Assembly (NCBI GenBank): GCA_024867545.1
Contig: JANFNE010000032.1
Location: 1 to 64,000, forward strand
Direction: 5' to 3'
DNA: 64,000 nucleotides
DNA from: Phytopythium helicoides
Taxonomy: Eukaryota > Oomycota > Peronosporomycetes > Pythiales > Pythiaceae
Shown here one piece after another: positions 53,701-63,203 of this stretch (position 1 is its first letter; each line of letters opens with the position of its first letter). The position numbers and the translations under genes were made by a program. Below the pieces are notes generated by a model that saw only the letters and a list, made by a program, of their open reading frames with translations, had not been told where the DNA came from and made no database searches.

Positions 53701-54569
53701 AGGCTGGTGCTGCATCAGAGCTGCTTGAAGATGCGGTGAGTACCTCTATGAGTCTAGATTGGTTGATGTGTGTGACAAGGTGTCTAACTTTCATCTCAAC
53801 ATTTGTGCAGTCTTGCATCGCTCTTCACAAAACGATTACATCCTTCGTTGGCCCAACAGGGGCTCCGCGTATCGTCACGGAGCTTGTCAACCGCGTTAAC
53901 GTGCACTTCATCTCGCAGAACTTGGCTGCGAGTCAGTGGTTCCCGCCGAGCGAATCCGAGGAGTCACTGGCGTTCGCATCTTCGACAATACTCGCACGCG
54001 ATTTCTACTTGTCACCTTCCTTCGCAGCAGGTCTCACGTACAGCAGCTCTTTGTGCGACAGCTTGCTGATCAACCAATTTTTCAACCCGCGCATCACGAG
54101 CATTCTGCGCGCGTTTATCTTTGCATCGTGGAAGGAGGACGAGCGCAGCGCAGAAGTCGAAGACGACAACGAAGACGAAATTGACGACAACGGCAGCGAA
54201 ACGCGCAGTGTGGGGCAATCGCCGACTACAACTCCAGTTGGGTACCAGCAGCACCAGCTTCAGAGATGCTCGCTCTTTGCCGTGGAAGTGCCGCTGGACT
54301 TTGTCGGCAAGCCTTTCGCGTTCGTATTCCACTACTTGCTTTCGTCCGACGGGATCCTCGTGCTTGGTTTGTATCGCTGCCGTCCGGACCCACTACTGTC
54401 GGGCTCTGCCGCCGTACCAGGTGCTGCTCCACGAGCGCGAATTCAAGTCGACGAGAGTGAGCGCAGTGTTCCGTTCGGGTATGTATCAGTGAACCCGCGA
54501 TCAACCGAGCGAGTCACGGGAAACGACCTCTTGTATGTGTTGGCTGACAAGCAGCCCTGCTGGGCATAG
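50720..54569 (+). CDS. Slo/BK-like RCK channel with a non-GYG pore, 6 exons
   Basis: Exons: 50720-50951, 51021-51102, 51166-51274, 51339-51517, 51584-53735, 53811-54569. In-phase GT-AG introns of 63-75 bp give 1170 aa. Several membrane segments lie at about residues 110-340. They are followed by a RCK-type start RRSRHVVLCGDLTPS and a long cytoplasmic region with a second RCK domain (PIVVCVLSSSSFPNNLEYL; RIVTELVNRVNVHF). The layout matches Slo (BK) potassium channels. The filter region, normally TVGYGD, reads TPPADN (T297-D301), so K+ selectivity is doubtful. The last intron (53736-53810) is 75 bp, in frame and free of stops, so retention is possible. It ends 94 bp from recA, tail to tail. Confidence 0.8.
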
Positions 54570-54663
54570 GATTGCATGTTGCATTCAATGTCGTGAATTA
54601 TCCTCGACGAAGAAAGAAATGAGGTTGTCCTAACTTGACAAAGCACTAGCGCTGTTTTACCGT

Positions 54664-56233
54664 TTACTGCGGGTTTGCGCTCTTATCATCTTCTCGGCTG
54701 TAGGCGTCGTCGCTCTCGTTGACCTCGCTTTCCGACTCGTTGTCGCTTCCAATGACGTCGTCCGCAGTTTCGGCCTCCACGTCGGCAGTGGGAGTGGCAA
54801 AAAGCTGCGCGCGCAGTTTGGCCTCCAGATCCGCGGCAATTTCAGGATTCTCCTCCAGGAAAACCTTAGCCTTGGCCTTGCCCTGGGCAATAGGTTCTGT
54901 TTGACGAAACGCAGCGCTCTTAGTGAGACCAATCAGCGAACATATATCATCACTACCAAGAGAATCGCACCTTCGCCGTCCGCAAGAGAGTACCATGCAC
55001 CCGATCGCTTCATCAGCCCATGCTGGACGCCCAAATCCAGCTGCACGAAATCCAAAATGTAAGATTCTGAAACACCATGAACTCATGGGGTCTCTCTCAC
55101 CAGTTCCGAGTAGCGGTCGATGCCTTTGCCGAACATCATGTCGAAACTCGCTGTCTTGAAAGGTGAGGCGAGCTTGTTTTTGGCGACTTTGACAACCGTC
55201 TCGTTGCCTACGATGTTGTCGCCTTCCTTGATGGCCGCCTTGCGGCGAATATCGAGTCGCACCGATGCGTAGTAGCGCAGCGCCGTTCCGCCAGACGTGA
55301 CCTCGGGCGAGCCAAAGATGATGCCGACCTTCTGCCGGATCTGGTTGAGGAAGATGAGCAGGCAGTTGGACTTGGACAACGAGCCCGTGAGCTTGCGCAG
55401 CGCCTGACTCATGAGGCGTGCTTGCAACGCGATTTGCTGGTCGCCCATCTCTCCCTCAAGCTCGGCGCGCGGCACGAGCGCCGCCACGCTGTCGAGCACT
55501 ACAACGTCCACGGCTCCCGAGCGGATGAGCGTGTCGGCGATCTCGAGTGCCTGCTCACCCGAGTCGGGCTGCGAAACGTAGAGCGCATCAATATCCACGC
55601 CGAGTGCGCGCGCGTAGTGCGCGTCAATCGCGTGCTCAGCGTCGATGAAGGCGCACACGCCGTTCTACACGGTGGCATCACATCAATCATCATGCTCCTG
55701 CCAGCCACAGCTAAACGCCACCATCACACCTGCTTCTGCGCCTCGGCCACGCAGCTAAGCGCGAGCGTGGTCTTGCCAGAGCTCTCTGGCCCATAGATCT
55801 CCACCACGCGTCTGCAGCGCACACGTCGTCAGCTCCACGTCTTCTCCAGCAAATGGCTTGCTCCTGACCCCTTGGGCAGCCCTCCAACTCCCAGCGCCAG
55901 GTCCAGCGACAGCGACCCCGTCGACACGACGTCCACGCGCTCCGCGATCTTGCTGCCACCACACCAGCCGTCAGCTCCGCTCCCTTCCTCCACCCACGCG
56001 CGCTGCACCCACGTAGAGCCCAGCTGCATGACGGAGCCCTTGCCGAAGCTGCTCTCGATCTGCCGGATCGCCATGGCCAGCGCCGCGCTCCTGTCTGCAC
56101 CCGCTCAGCCCCAGCGCCGCCCCAACCCTAACGCCAACGCCAACGCACCGCCGCTTGCTGGCGCCTTGGCCGCCGTCCGCTTGAGCCGCGCGAGCGCCGG
56201 CGCCTTGGCCGCCACCCGCCTGGCCGCCAGCAT
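54664..56233 (-). CDS. recA: Bacterial-type RecA, organelle-targeted, 7 exons
   Basis: Minus-strand exons: 56149-56233, 56013-56094, 55869-55952, 55730-55811, 55101-55664, 54971-55040, 54664-54896. GT-AG introns of 54-74 bp give 399 aa. The N-terminus is Arg/Ala-rich without acids, as in a mitochondrial presequence. RecA features follow in order: [19 protein letters not shown]-like [14 protein letters not shown], Walker [10 protein letters not shown] (91-99), [15 protein letters not shown] (Walker B), [31 protein letters not shown] and [11 protein letters not shown]. It ends in an acidic tail. Bacterial-type RecA in eukaryotes acts in mitochondrial or plastid DNA recombination and repair. Splice sites were chosen by phase and family match. 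Confidence 0.92.
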
Positions 56234-56310
56234 GTTGCCAAAGTTGCAGTTGGGTACGCGGGTGTATGTAGTAAGTAACCTCCGCGGTTACTCTTGAAGA
56301 GAAAGGCGGA
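56234..56310. promoter_or_regulatory. Bidirectional promoter region, 77 bp
   Basis: It lies between the divergent recA and NPC1-domain start codons, and is unusually short even for a compact genome. No element is assigned. Confidence 0.5.
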
Positions 56311-57474
56311 ATGACAGGCAACATGGGCAAGAAGGTGGCGGCGATGGCGCTGCTGCTGCTGCTGGCGGGAGGCGCCCACGGCCGCTGCGTCATGACGCAG
56401 ACCTGTGTGAACCCAGACAACGAACCGGACTACGACGCGTGCATCCCCTCGGCGCTCCCGCGGCCCTCGGACCCGCAGCCGGCGCGTAACCCGCGAGGAT
56501 TCCGCGACTGCTTTTTCCAGCGCTTAACGTGGTGAATCTTCCGGCAGATGCGCGGCGAGAACTGGGCCAACGTGACGGGAGGCGGCGCGTGCGCGACGGA
56601 TGAGGACTGCAGCGGCAAGGGGACGTGCACGGCCGGCCGATGCGAGTGCCCAGCCGACGGAGTGGTGGCCGGCGCGCACTGCGAGCTCTTCGCCATCCAG
56701 TGCCCAGAGTTCGCGGACGCCGCGTGCTGCACGTGGCAGCAGAACCGAGGCATGGCCGAGAACTTCAAGCTGCTCGCCTCGGTCTTTGGCAAGAACGCGG
56801 CCGGCGGATGCGACGCGTGCGCGGCCAACCTGCTCAACTTGTGGTGCTCGCTCACGTGCTCGCCCAGGCAGGACGAGTTCATGGCGCTCGCCAAACCCTT
56901 CCCCAGCAACAGCTACAAGTACGACCCCATGACCGACACGGACCACGTCAAGGTGCTCGAGCTCAACGTCACGCTCGACAAGGACTTCACGTGCTCCGTG
57001 TTTGACTCGTGCATGAACACGGCCATGGCGTCCATGGCGTCCGCCATGAAGTCCTCCCTCGGCTTCCTCAACTACCAGGTGCAGACCGGCGCCATCGGCC
57101 ACGGACAGTTTATCAACCTGCACTTTAACGAGTCCAAGCCGGGGAACGGCGAGATGACTGAGAGGGAGCCGCTCTCGCACCATATTTACAAGTGCAGCAA
57201 CTACTCGGAGGCCACCGAGGTCTTCTCCAAGCTGCCGAAGCAAGCCCAGCTGCTACCCTCCATCGCGTCGCCCTCCGAAGGCATGCAGTGTCCGTGCAGC
57301 TCGTGTCGGGAGACGTGCGATGCGGCGGGTGGTCGCGGTGACGGGGGAGATGCGATCCACGTCGTGTCGAACCCAATCTCCGTCTTTGACGGGTTCAACG
57401 CCGTGCTCGTGGCGGCCGTGTACGGACTTCTCGGCGTCATCGCCTTCGGCTGGCACTACTGGAAGCATCGTTGA
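56311..57474 (+). CDS. Solitary NPC1 N-terminal domain protein, membrane-anchored
   Basis: It starts with a signal peptide (KKVAAMALLLLLAGGAHG). The main part from 56548 is Cys-rich and matches the sterol-binding NPC1 N-terminal domain: FADAACCTWQQ, CDACAANLLNLWCSLTCSPRQ, and a late CPCSSC. A C-terminal hydrophobic segment (AVLVAAVYGLLGVIAFGW) and a short basic end (HYWKHR) follow. NPC1 itself is about 1200-1300 aa with 13 membrane spans. Here the sterol-sensing and transport domains are absent, and only about 340 aa remain. A TGA at 56533-56535 interrupts the frame. A 141-bp GT-AG intron at 56407-56547 would remove it in phase; otherwise it is a nonsense mutation. Sterol binding is inferred, and oomycetes such as Phytophthora take up host sterols. 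Confidence 0.75.
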
Positions 57475-57644
57475 ACGTGAAGTCACAGAGGTCGGCGTGC
57501 ATCCTCAAGTGGTCCGTCGGGACGTCTCATTACGCACTAATAAATGTTCAAAAGCCTGCCTGCTCACATGACGCTGCAGAAGATTGGCAGCGGCACAATG
57601 CCAAACCTCTGCCTTCCACTGTTCACCACCAAAAGCAGCTCCAA

Positions 57645-58098
57645 TCAGCCTCCTCTCCACCCACAAAACACTCCCAACATGTCAACGTACGCGACGATCA
57701 CACGCGGGGGCCCCAGCAGGATCTGGTTCGGCGCGCCGCACACCGCGCAGTCGAACGTGGCGCCGTGCGTCACGTTGCGCACCACGTGCGTCGTCCCACA
57801 CGCGCCGCACTTGTACGGCAGCTCCGTGGGCGTCACTGGCTGCGCCACGATCATCCCCGAAGCAGAAACAGCGTTCTCGCGGTCCAACTGCTGCTGCAGG
57901 CGCCTCGCGAGCTCCGCGTCCCTCGACGTGTCTTCCCTCGGCCGCTGCGGCGGTTGGCGCTGCGTTTGCTCCTCCTGCAGCCCCCCAAAGCCGTCAGAGA
58001 CACGAGAGGAAGCAGCCACAGCTAACACTTCAAACACCAGTGAGCCCACGCACCTCCTGCACGCTGCGCAGCGCCGGGTAGAGCTCTTCGCGCTTCAT
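57645..58098 (-). CDS. Small zinc-ribbon protein, 2 exons, 124 aa
   Basis: Exon 1 (58054-58098) and exon 2 (57645-57974) are joined across a 79-bp GT-AG intron in phase 0. The N-terminal half is Gln/Arg-rich and helical (RRLQQQLDREN). The C-terminal half has two CxxC knuckles 18 residues apart, YKCGACGTTHVV and DCAVCGAPNQILLGPPR, followed by a short hydrophobic end. The CGACG/CxxC pattern resembles LSD1-type or LITAF-like zinc ribbons, but I cannot fix the family. It lies tail to tail with the NPC1-domain gene and 173 bp upstream of the end of the cupin gene. Confidence 0.6.
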
Positions 58099-58271
58099 CT
58101 TCGCGTCACTTGCCACTGAGATTCGCTATGTGAGACTCGACACTCGGTTTCGCTATGTGAGACTCGCGCAACGTGCGACGCAGAAAAGAACGAGCAGCTA
58201 CGCTCAGAAGCCGGGCTCCAGCCAATCAGAAGCCGTCCATTCAACTTCAACATATAGTACGCATCTGCGAC

Positions 58272-61238
58272 TCACTCGCCAGCCTTGATGGCTGTCAGCA
58301 GCCCAAAGCACCACAGGAAGCGCACCACGCGCTTCACAGCATCGTCGCTCGGCCCTCCGGCTGCCTGGTGCTCGCGCTCGACGCCGCGCTTGAGCTCGTC
58401 CAAAGAGAAGTGACCCTCCTGCGCGCGCACCCACTCGACCATGGCCGCCTGCGCTGCCGAGCAGCGGAATTTCACGCACAGCTTCGCCTTGGACGCTCTG
58501 TCGGCCCCGAGAACGCTCATCAGCACGTACTGGTAGTGGTCCGTGCGGCGAGACAGTGCTCGAAGCGCACACGCCCGCTTCGGCTTCTTCTGCAGCGCGT
58601 GTTCTCGCGAGCCGCCCATCTTGGCGTGGAGTGTACTGCCCGCCTCACTCGCCACCGATCCATCGCAAGGAAACTCGTCCGAGCGCACGAGTGTCGCGAG
58701 AACATTGACGTGAAACAGTGAAGAACCGCCCAGCCGTAGCCGCTTGCCGACCTCTCCAAGCGAAAATTCGGCACGCAAGTCGACTGTCAGAGTCGTCTCG
58801 CCAATCTCACTCGAGCCCGTTACGTCGACGCTCTTGCCCAGCACCATGAACTCGGGAACGAGATCATTTGGCTTCAGTCCTGCGATTTTCGTTTGGAGGT
58901 CGTCCAAAAGACGACCAACCTTCTGACGCACGGCTTGACCATGGTCGTTGGCGCTGCCCAACACCACAGGCTCGCCCCACTTCTCATCTCGCCGCAGCAA
59001 CGTTCGAAGACCCGACATGACAAGCTCTTCGTACGTCATCGACCCGACGTGAATCTCGAGCCATACTGCATCATGCTCAGTCTCTGCTTGATACCATGTT
59101 CCACCAGGCATGTATACAACCGCGCCAGCATCGACAGTGGTTTCGATCAGACCCTCAGCATCGTCCTCCAGGTCGTCAAAGACGTGCTCAAATGGCGGGA
59201 CCAACGCCGGTCGACTCACATCACGGTTTAGTACAAGAGAATTCTCCTTGATGGCAACAGCATTCTCGATGAGTGATCGCGGACTTGAATGAAGACACGC
59301 GAGAGGATGATGGAGGCCACTGGGCTTCGTCTTCCACAGCGCTGTCCCTCGAAGAATGAAGACAAAGCTCTCGCTTCGATGGAACGACCATCCCAGTGCG
59401 GTACCGGGCCGGCTAAAGACAAGCTTGCCTGGGTGGTCCTCGCTGGCACCAAAATGACGCCCAATACCAAGATCCGTCGAAAGCGCAGATGCCATCAATG
59501 ACACCGCACTAGCAGGTGCTTCCACAGCAATGGAAAACCCTAGCGAGTACACTTCCAAAGCTCGTGTGGAGGAATCGAGTTCGACTTCCGAGGCAAATCG
59601 TGCGCTTGGTCCTTGCACCAGCAACGATGCATTCAGGTCATTTTCATGTTCGAGCAGTTTGGAAACGTTCAGGCTGAACAACTGCTCGTTGATGAGCGCG
59701 CGAAATCGGCCGACTGACGCAAGCTTCACTAAGGGTGCTCGGCGGTATTGAGCCTTCATCTCCTCTGCGTTCTCTGCCGACCCAAAAAGCCACACAACCA
59801 AACTCACTTGGTCTGGTTCAAGCGCAGCTGCCACGTCTTTCTTGATGCTCGCTCCACCACCAGTCGGCGATGTCAAATCAACCACTGCACTTCCGAGAGT
59901 CTCCAATGCCTTTGCTTCACTGGCCGCAGACGCACTCTCAGCAACAATTTCCATTTTTGTCGAGAGCTCTTTCTCCTTGCTCAGCCGCTGCTGATACACC
60001 TCGCATTTCTCCAAGTGGCGTTCAGTTACCGATCGACGCTTGATCGCTCGACCACAATGCTTGCACTGCCACAATTGCACATTCCCTGACCCCGCGGTCT
60101 CGTCTGTCTCCTCGATAATGTTGAATTGACGCTCTGCGTCAAAAGCTGCCTTCTTCCTTGCCTTCCTCTTCGGACTTGGAGACGACGCTGGAGAAGACTT
60201 TGGGGTGACTCGCTTGATTCTCTTTGAGCGCCGAGGTGTCATCGTTTGCGGACTATTGTCACTTTGTTGAGCCTTCCGCTTCCCAGATCGCGGTGTGGAC
60301 CTTTCCTTTGCATTGCCGACAGACATCAAGGAAACATCAACTTGGTCGTGGCTGGCGTTCGTAGAGGAGTTTGTAGTTGTGCTCACAGAGGGAAGAAGAG
60401 CCGAGTTCTCCGTTGATTTCGCCGTCGAGCCTTCACTTTCTCCCATTGAGCTTCCGATTACGATCTCTTCTTCATCGGATGCCGTGGCGTCCTCAACTGA
60501 GGAAACGCCACCAACCGATGCTAAGCCGAGGTCCAGCTCGTTCACTTCCATAACTCCAGGCTCGAGAGGAGTTTCCGGGCTGCCGGGGTCAGTGCCTTCG
60601 TCATCTCCCTCTTCGGCCACGGACTCGAGCGTCCTCTGACTAAGACTCATCTCGGTTGAATTCCCTTCCGACCCACGTAACGCATCTGTGTTGTAGTGAG
60701 TACTGGTAACAGGAAAGTCTTGATCTTCGTTGGCGCTTCCATCGTTGCTGACAGTTGACAGCGCAGCCAATGCTTCCTCTTCTTCTCCGGCACTCCCAGT
60801 GTCGACTGGTTCTTCTTCGACCGGCTCAACTTCTTCTGTGGAGCTCAACAGCGATTCTTCAGGAGCCTCTAATTCGTCGCTCGAATTAGGACTCAAACGC
60901 ATCGTGGTCATGGCAACTGCCCTGACCACGCGAGTCACTGTCAGAACTGAGCGCGTTCCTTCGTCAGTATCGTCGTCATCGTCATCCTCTTCAACCGGAG
61001 CATCGTTTCCAACGAACTCGGTGTCGTCAGTAGCTCCTCGACTGGTGACTTGCGTTTCTTCTGCATCGTCATGGTCGTGCGCAGGCATTTCTGGCGGGCT
61101 CATGAGCACAACTTCTTCCGGTTCGCTGCCCGAAGAGGACGGGGAGCGAGTCATCGGCGGAGACAGACCCATTCCGATCGCTGCCGCTCCTGTCAGTAGT
61201 TGCTGGAGGCGCCGGCCGCGCTCCTCCCAAACCTCCAA
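58272..61238 (-). CDS. Large protein with C2HC finger and cupin/JmjC-like domain, 988 aa
   Basis: Uninterrupted 988-aa frame. Residues 1-300 are acidic and Ser/Thr/Glu-rich (disordered). A basic stretch with nuclear-localisation-like clusters (PRRSKRIKR; SPKRKARKK) follows at about 330-365. A C2HC finger (CKHCGRAIKRRSVTERHLEKC) lies at about 391-411. A cupin_4/NO66-like domain (about 560-760) includes a VDAGAVVYMPGGTWYQAE segment comparable with the PRGxxHQxE strand. At the expected metal sites HxD reads HRS and the distal His is replaced by Trp/Tyr. Oxygenase activity is therefore doubtful. The C-terminal helical region (about 880-988) is typical of winged-helix dimer regions in that group. 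Likely nuclear. The assignment is motif-based. Confidence 0.6.
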   Translation of the reverse strand: MEVWEERGRRLQQLLTGAAAIGMGLSPPMTRSPSSSGSEPEEVVLMSPPEMPAHDHDDAEETQVTSRGATDDTEFVGNDAPVEEDDDDDDTDEGTRSVLTVTRVVRAVAMTTMRLSPNSSDELEAPEESLLSSTEEVEPVEEEPVDTGSAGEEEEALAALSTVSNDGSANEDQDFPVTSTHYNTDALRGSEGNSTEMSLSQRTLESVAEEGDDEGTDPGSPETPLEPGVMEVNELDLGLASVGGVSSVEDATASDEEEIVIGSSMGESEGSTAKSTENSALLPSVSTTTNSSTNASHDQVDVSLMSVGNAKERSTPRSGKRKAQQSDNSPQTMTPRRSKRIKRVTPKSSPASSPSPKRKARKKAAFDAERQFNIIEETDETAGSGNVQLWQCKHCGRAIKRRSVTERHLEKCEVYQQRLSKEKELSTKMEIVAESASAASEAKALETLGSAVVDLTSPTGGGASIKKDVAAALEPDQVSLVVWLFGSAENAEEMKAQYRRAPLVKLASVGRFRALINEQLFSLNVSKLLEHENDLNASLLVQGPSARFASEVELDSSTRALEVYSLGFSIAVEAPASAVSLMASALSTDLGIGRHFGASEDHPGKLVFSRPGTALGWSFHRSESFVFILRGTALWKTKPSGLHHPLACLHSSPRSLIENAVAIKENSLVLNRDVSRPALVPPFEHVFDDLEDDAEGLIETTVDAGAVVYMPGGTWYQAETEHDAVWLEIHVGSMTYEELVMSGLRTLLRRDEKWGEPVVLGSANDHGQAVRQKVGRLLDDLQTKIAGLKPNDLVPEFMVLGKSVDVTGSSEIGETTLTVDLRAEFSLGEVGKRLRLGGSSLFHVNVLATLVRSDEFPCDGSVASEAGSTLHAKMGGSREHALQKKPKRACALRALSRRTDHYQYVLMSVLGADRASKAKLCVKFRCSAAQAAMVEWVRAQEGHFSLDELKRGVEREHQAAGGPSDDAVKRVVRFLWCFGLLTAIKAGE

Positions 61239-61829
61239 GCTCTCCCACGTCGTTGCACCGCTTGAGCTCTAGGAGGCGATTCCTCGAGTGAGTTCCTTTT
61301 CCTTGGCTCTCAACGAGCCGTTAGCGGCTACTTTCTCCGCTTTCTCCGGATTATTGGGCGACGCGACGAGTGAAAAAGACCCGCGATTTAGTGCAGGCAA
61401 ATGGCGGAGAATGCTTTATGAATGCTTGGTGCTGACGTCGATGGTTGCACTGCACTGCATCGAGAGCGCATGGCACTTGCAAGCGTCGAAAACGTGCTTT
61501 TCGGGGCCTTAGATGAGCCTTGATTGCTCTGTTCGACATACTTGCTGCTAGTGTTTGCCATTCTGATGACAGGACGTGCAGTCAAGCCTCCAAGACGACC
61601 GAGGCCACCAGGAAGACCCGCCTTTGCTGCTCAACATTCAACACCTTGCTGCTCAACGCTTTGCTGTCATTGATGTGTCGCTTATACTACGGCGGCAAAC
61701 CAATGCGCCTTCCATGCATACCCTACAAATCTTGGAGAAAAAAATAACAAATGCCAACGACGACACCAAGGAACTCACTGGCCGCCGCTCTACCCCGACG
61801 CGGCGACGAACGACTACCCGCACTCGACA
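61239..61829. other. Intergenic region between two minus-strand genes
   Basis: It holds the cupin gene's upstream region and the zinc-finger gene's 3' end. No supported ORF on either strand. It includes AT-rich stretches near 61730-61760. Confidence 0.4.
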
Positions 61830-63203
61830 TCATGGATAGGGATCGTTCATGAGTTGCAGCACGGCGCTCAGCTCCTCGCCTGTAAAGTCGGGCGCCGCCG
61901 GGTTCATGGGCGGCGGCACCTGGAAGCTGCCGTACTTGACGTCGTCATTGCTTGTGGGTGGTGGTCGGAGCACGTGGTGGGGCGCCAGGTGATGCAGCGA
62001 GTTGAAGTTGTTTTGCTGTTGTTGGTGAGACTGCTGCTGCTGCTGCTGTGGATGGCCGTAGTCATCCGAGTCAGGACCGACCTCGTCGTCGTCGGTGCGC
62101 CACTGCGACGTGTAGTGGTTCGAGTAGGACGTTGACGGCAGCAGGGTGGACCGGGACGCGTACGAGGACGACGAGGAGCTGTCAGTGAGCGCGAACGAGT
62201 CGTAGCCCAGCGAGGAGGAGGACGACGGCGTCCGCGACTGGTAGGACGAGGACGGGAAGGCTGCGGACGGCGGCTTGGGCCTGCGCGAAGCAGCCAGCCC
62301 CATGTCGTAGGCGCCCCCACTGGAGCCCGACAGCTCGACGTCGAGCGGCTTTTTGTCCGTTTTGAGCACGGGCAAGCTTGCGAGCCCGCCGATGTCGCTG
62401 GGGAAGTAGCTGCCCATGATTTTGCGTGGCTGCTTGGGCTTCTCCGGTGCCGCGTAGCTGCCACCGCCGTAGAGGAAGCTGCTGGCGGGGTTGTAGGACT
62501 GCGGCTGCAGCACGTTCTGCTGGTGGTCGTAGTCCATGCGTCCGCCGCTGGACGTGGTCGTGTCGGCCACTGGGAAGTAGTCATTGTCCTTGGCGGACGC
62601 GGGATTGGCACCAGCAGCTGCAGCCGCCGCCTCCGCCCTACGCGTGGCGTTCTCAAGCTGCGCGCCGACGATGACGTTGTGGTTGAGCTTCTGGTGCTGC
62701 GCGAACTCCTTGTAGTTGTCGCAGCTCCAGTTGCAGTTGCCACCGACGCAGCGGAAGAGGTTCTGGCCCTCGGGAAAGTGGATGCGCATGTGGCGCTTCA
62801 GCTTGGTGCTCGTGTTGAAGCGCTTGCCGCACGTGGCGAAGATGCATGGGTACGGCCGCTCGCCCGAGTGGATGCGCTTGTGCCGGCTCAAGTTCCCCGA
62901 CGTGTTGAAACGCTGCGTGCAGCCCTCAAAGTCGCACGCGTACGGCTTGTTGCCCGTGTGGATCCGCAAATGCCTCCGCAGCGCGAACGACCGCGGGAAC
63001 GTCTTGCCGCAGTGCAGCTCAGTGCACACGAACACGCTCGTCTTGCTCGGCGCCTTCTTCTTCTTGGGCTGCGGCGTCTGCACGGGCAGCACGACGGCCG
63101 AGCTGGAGGCCTCGTCGTCCGCCCAGACCACATCCTGAGGGTACTGGAAGCTCGCTGGCCGGGCCGAGAGACCCGCCAGCAGCTCAGGCTCGCGCTTCAT
63201 CAT
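61830..63203 (-). CDS. C2H2 zinc-finger transcription factor, 457 aa
   Basis: Start chosen at 63203 (MMKREPE). The open frame extends further upstream, but that part has no domain. Residues 60-82, 90-112 and 120-142 are three standard C2H2 fingers joined by TGNKPYA and SGERPYP linkers, each ending in HLRIH, HKRIH or HMRIH. A fourth, irregular finger is at 152-175 (CVGGNC...HQKLNH). The TFIIIA/YY1-like spacing (C-x4-C) fits sequence-specific DNA binding. The remainder is Ser/Gln-rich and probably disordered, with a poly-Gln tract near residue 380. The gene appears intact and intronless, with GC-rich coding sequence. Confidence 0.85.
   Translation of the reverse strand: MMKREPELLAGLSARPASFQYPQDVVWADDEASSSAVVLPVQTPQPKKKKAPSKTSVFVCTELHCGKTFPRSFALRRHLRIHTGNKPYACDFEGCTQRFNTSGNLSRHKRIHSGERPYPCIFATCGKRFNTSTKLKRHMRIHFPEGQNLFRCVGGNCNWSCDNYKEFAQHQKLNHNVIVGAQLENATRRAEAAAAAAGANPASAKDNDYFPVADTTTSSGGRMDYDHQQNVLQPQSYNPASSFLYGGGSYAAPEKPKQPRKIMGSYFPSDIGGLASLPVLKTDKKPLDVELSGSSGGAYDMGLAASRRPKPPSAAFPSSSYQSRTPSSSSSLGYDSFALTDSSSSSSYASRSTLLPSTSYSNHYTSQWRTDDDEVGPDSDDYGHPQQQQQQSHQQQQNNFNSLHHLAPHHVLRPPPTSNDDVKYGSFQVPPPMNPAAPDFTGEELSAVLQLMNDPYP

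Noticed and set aside
57544..58119. Long plus-strand frames opposite the zinc-ribbon gene
   Set aside because: The minus-strand gene has in-phase splice sites and two CxxC knuckles; the plus frames have no domain.
60295..61272. Ser-rich open frames on the plus strand opposite the cupin-like gene
   Set aside because: They are shadows of the acidic Ser/Glu-rich N-terminus on the other strand.
61904..62743. 279-codon minus frame in another phase within the C2H2 gene
   Set aside because: Thr/Ser/Arg-rich out-of-phase shadow of the Ser/Gln-rich coding sequence.
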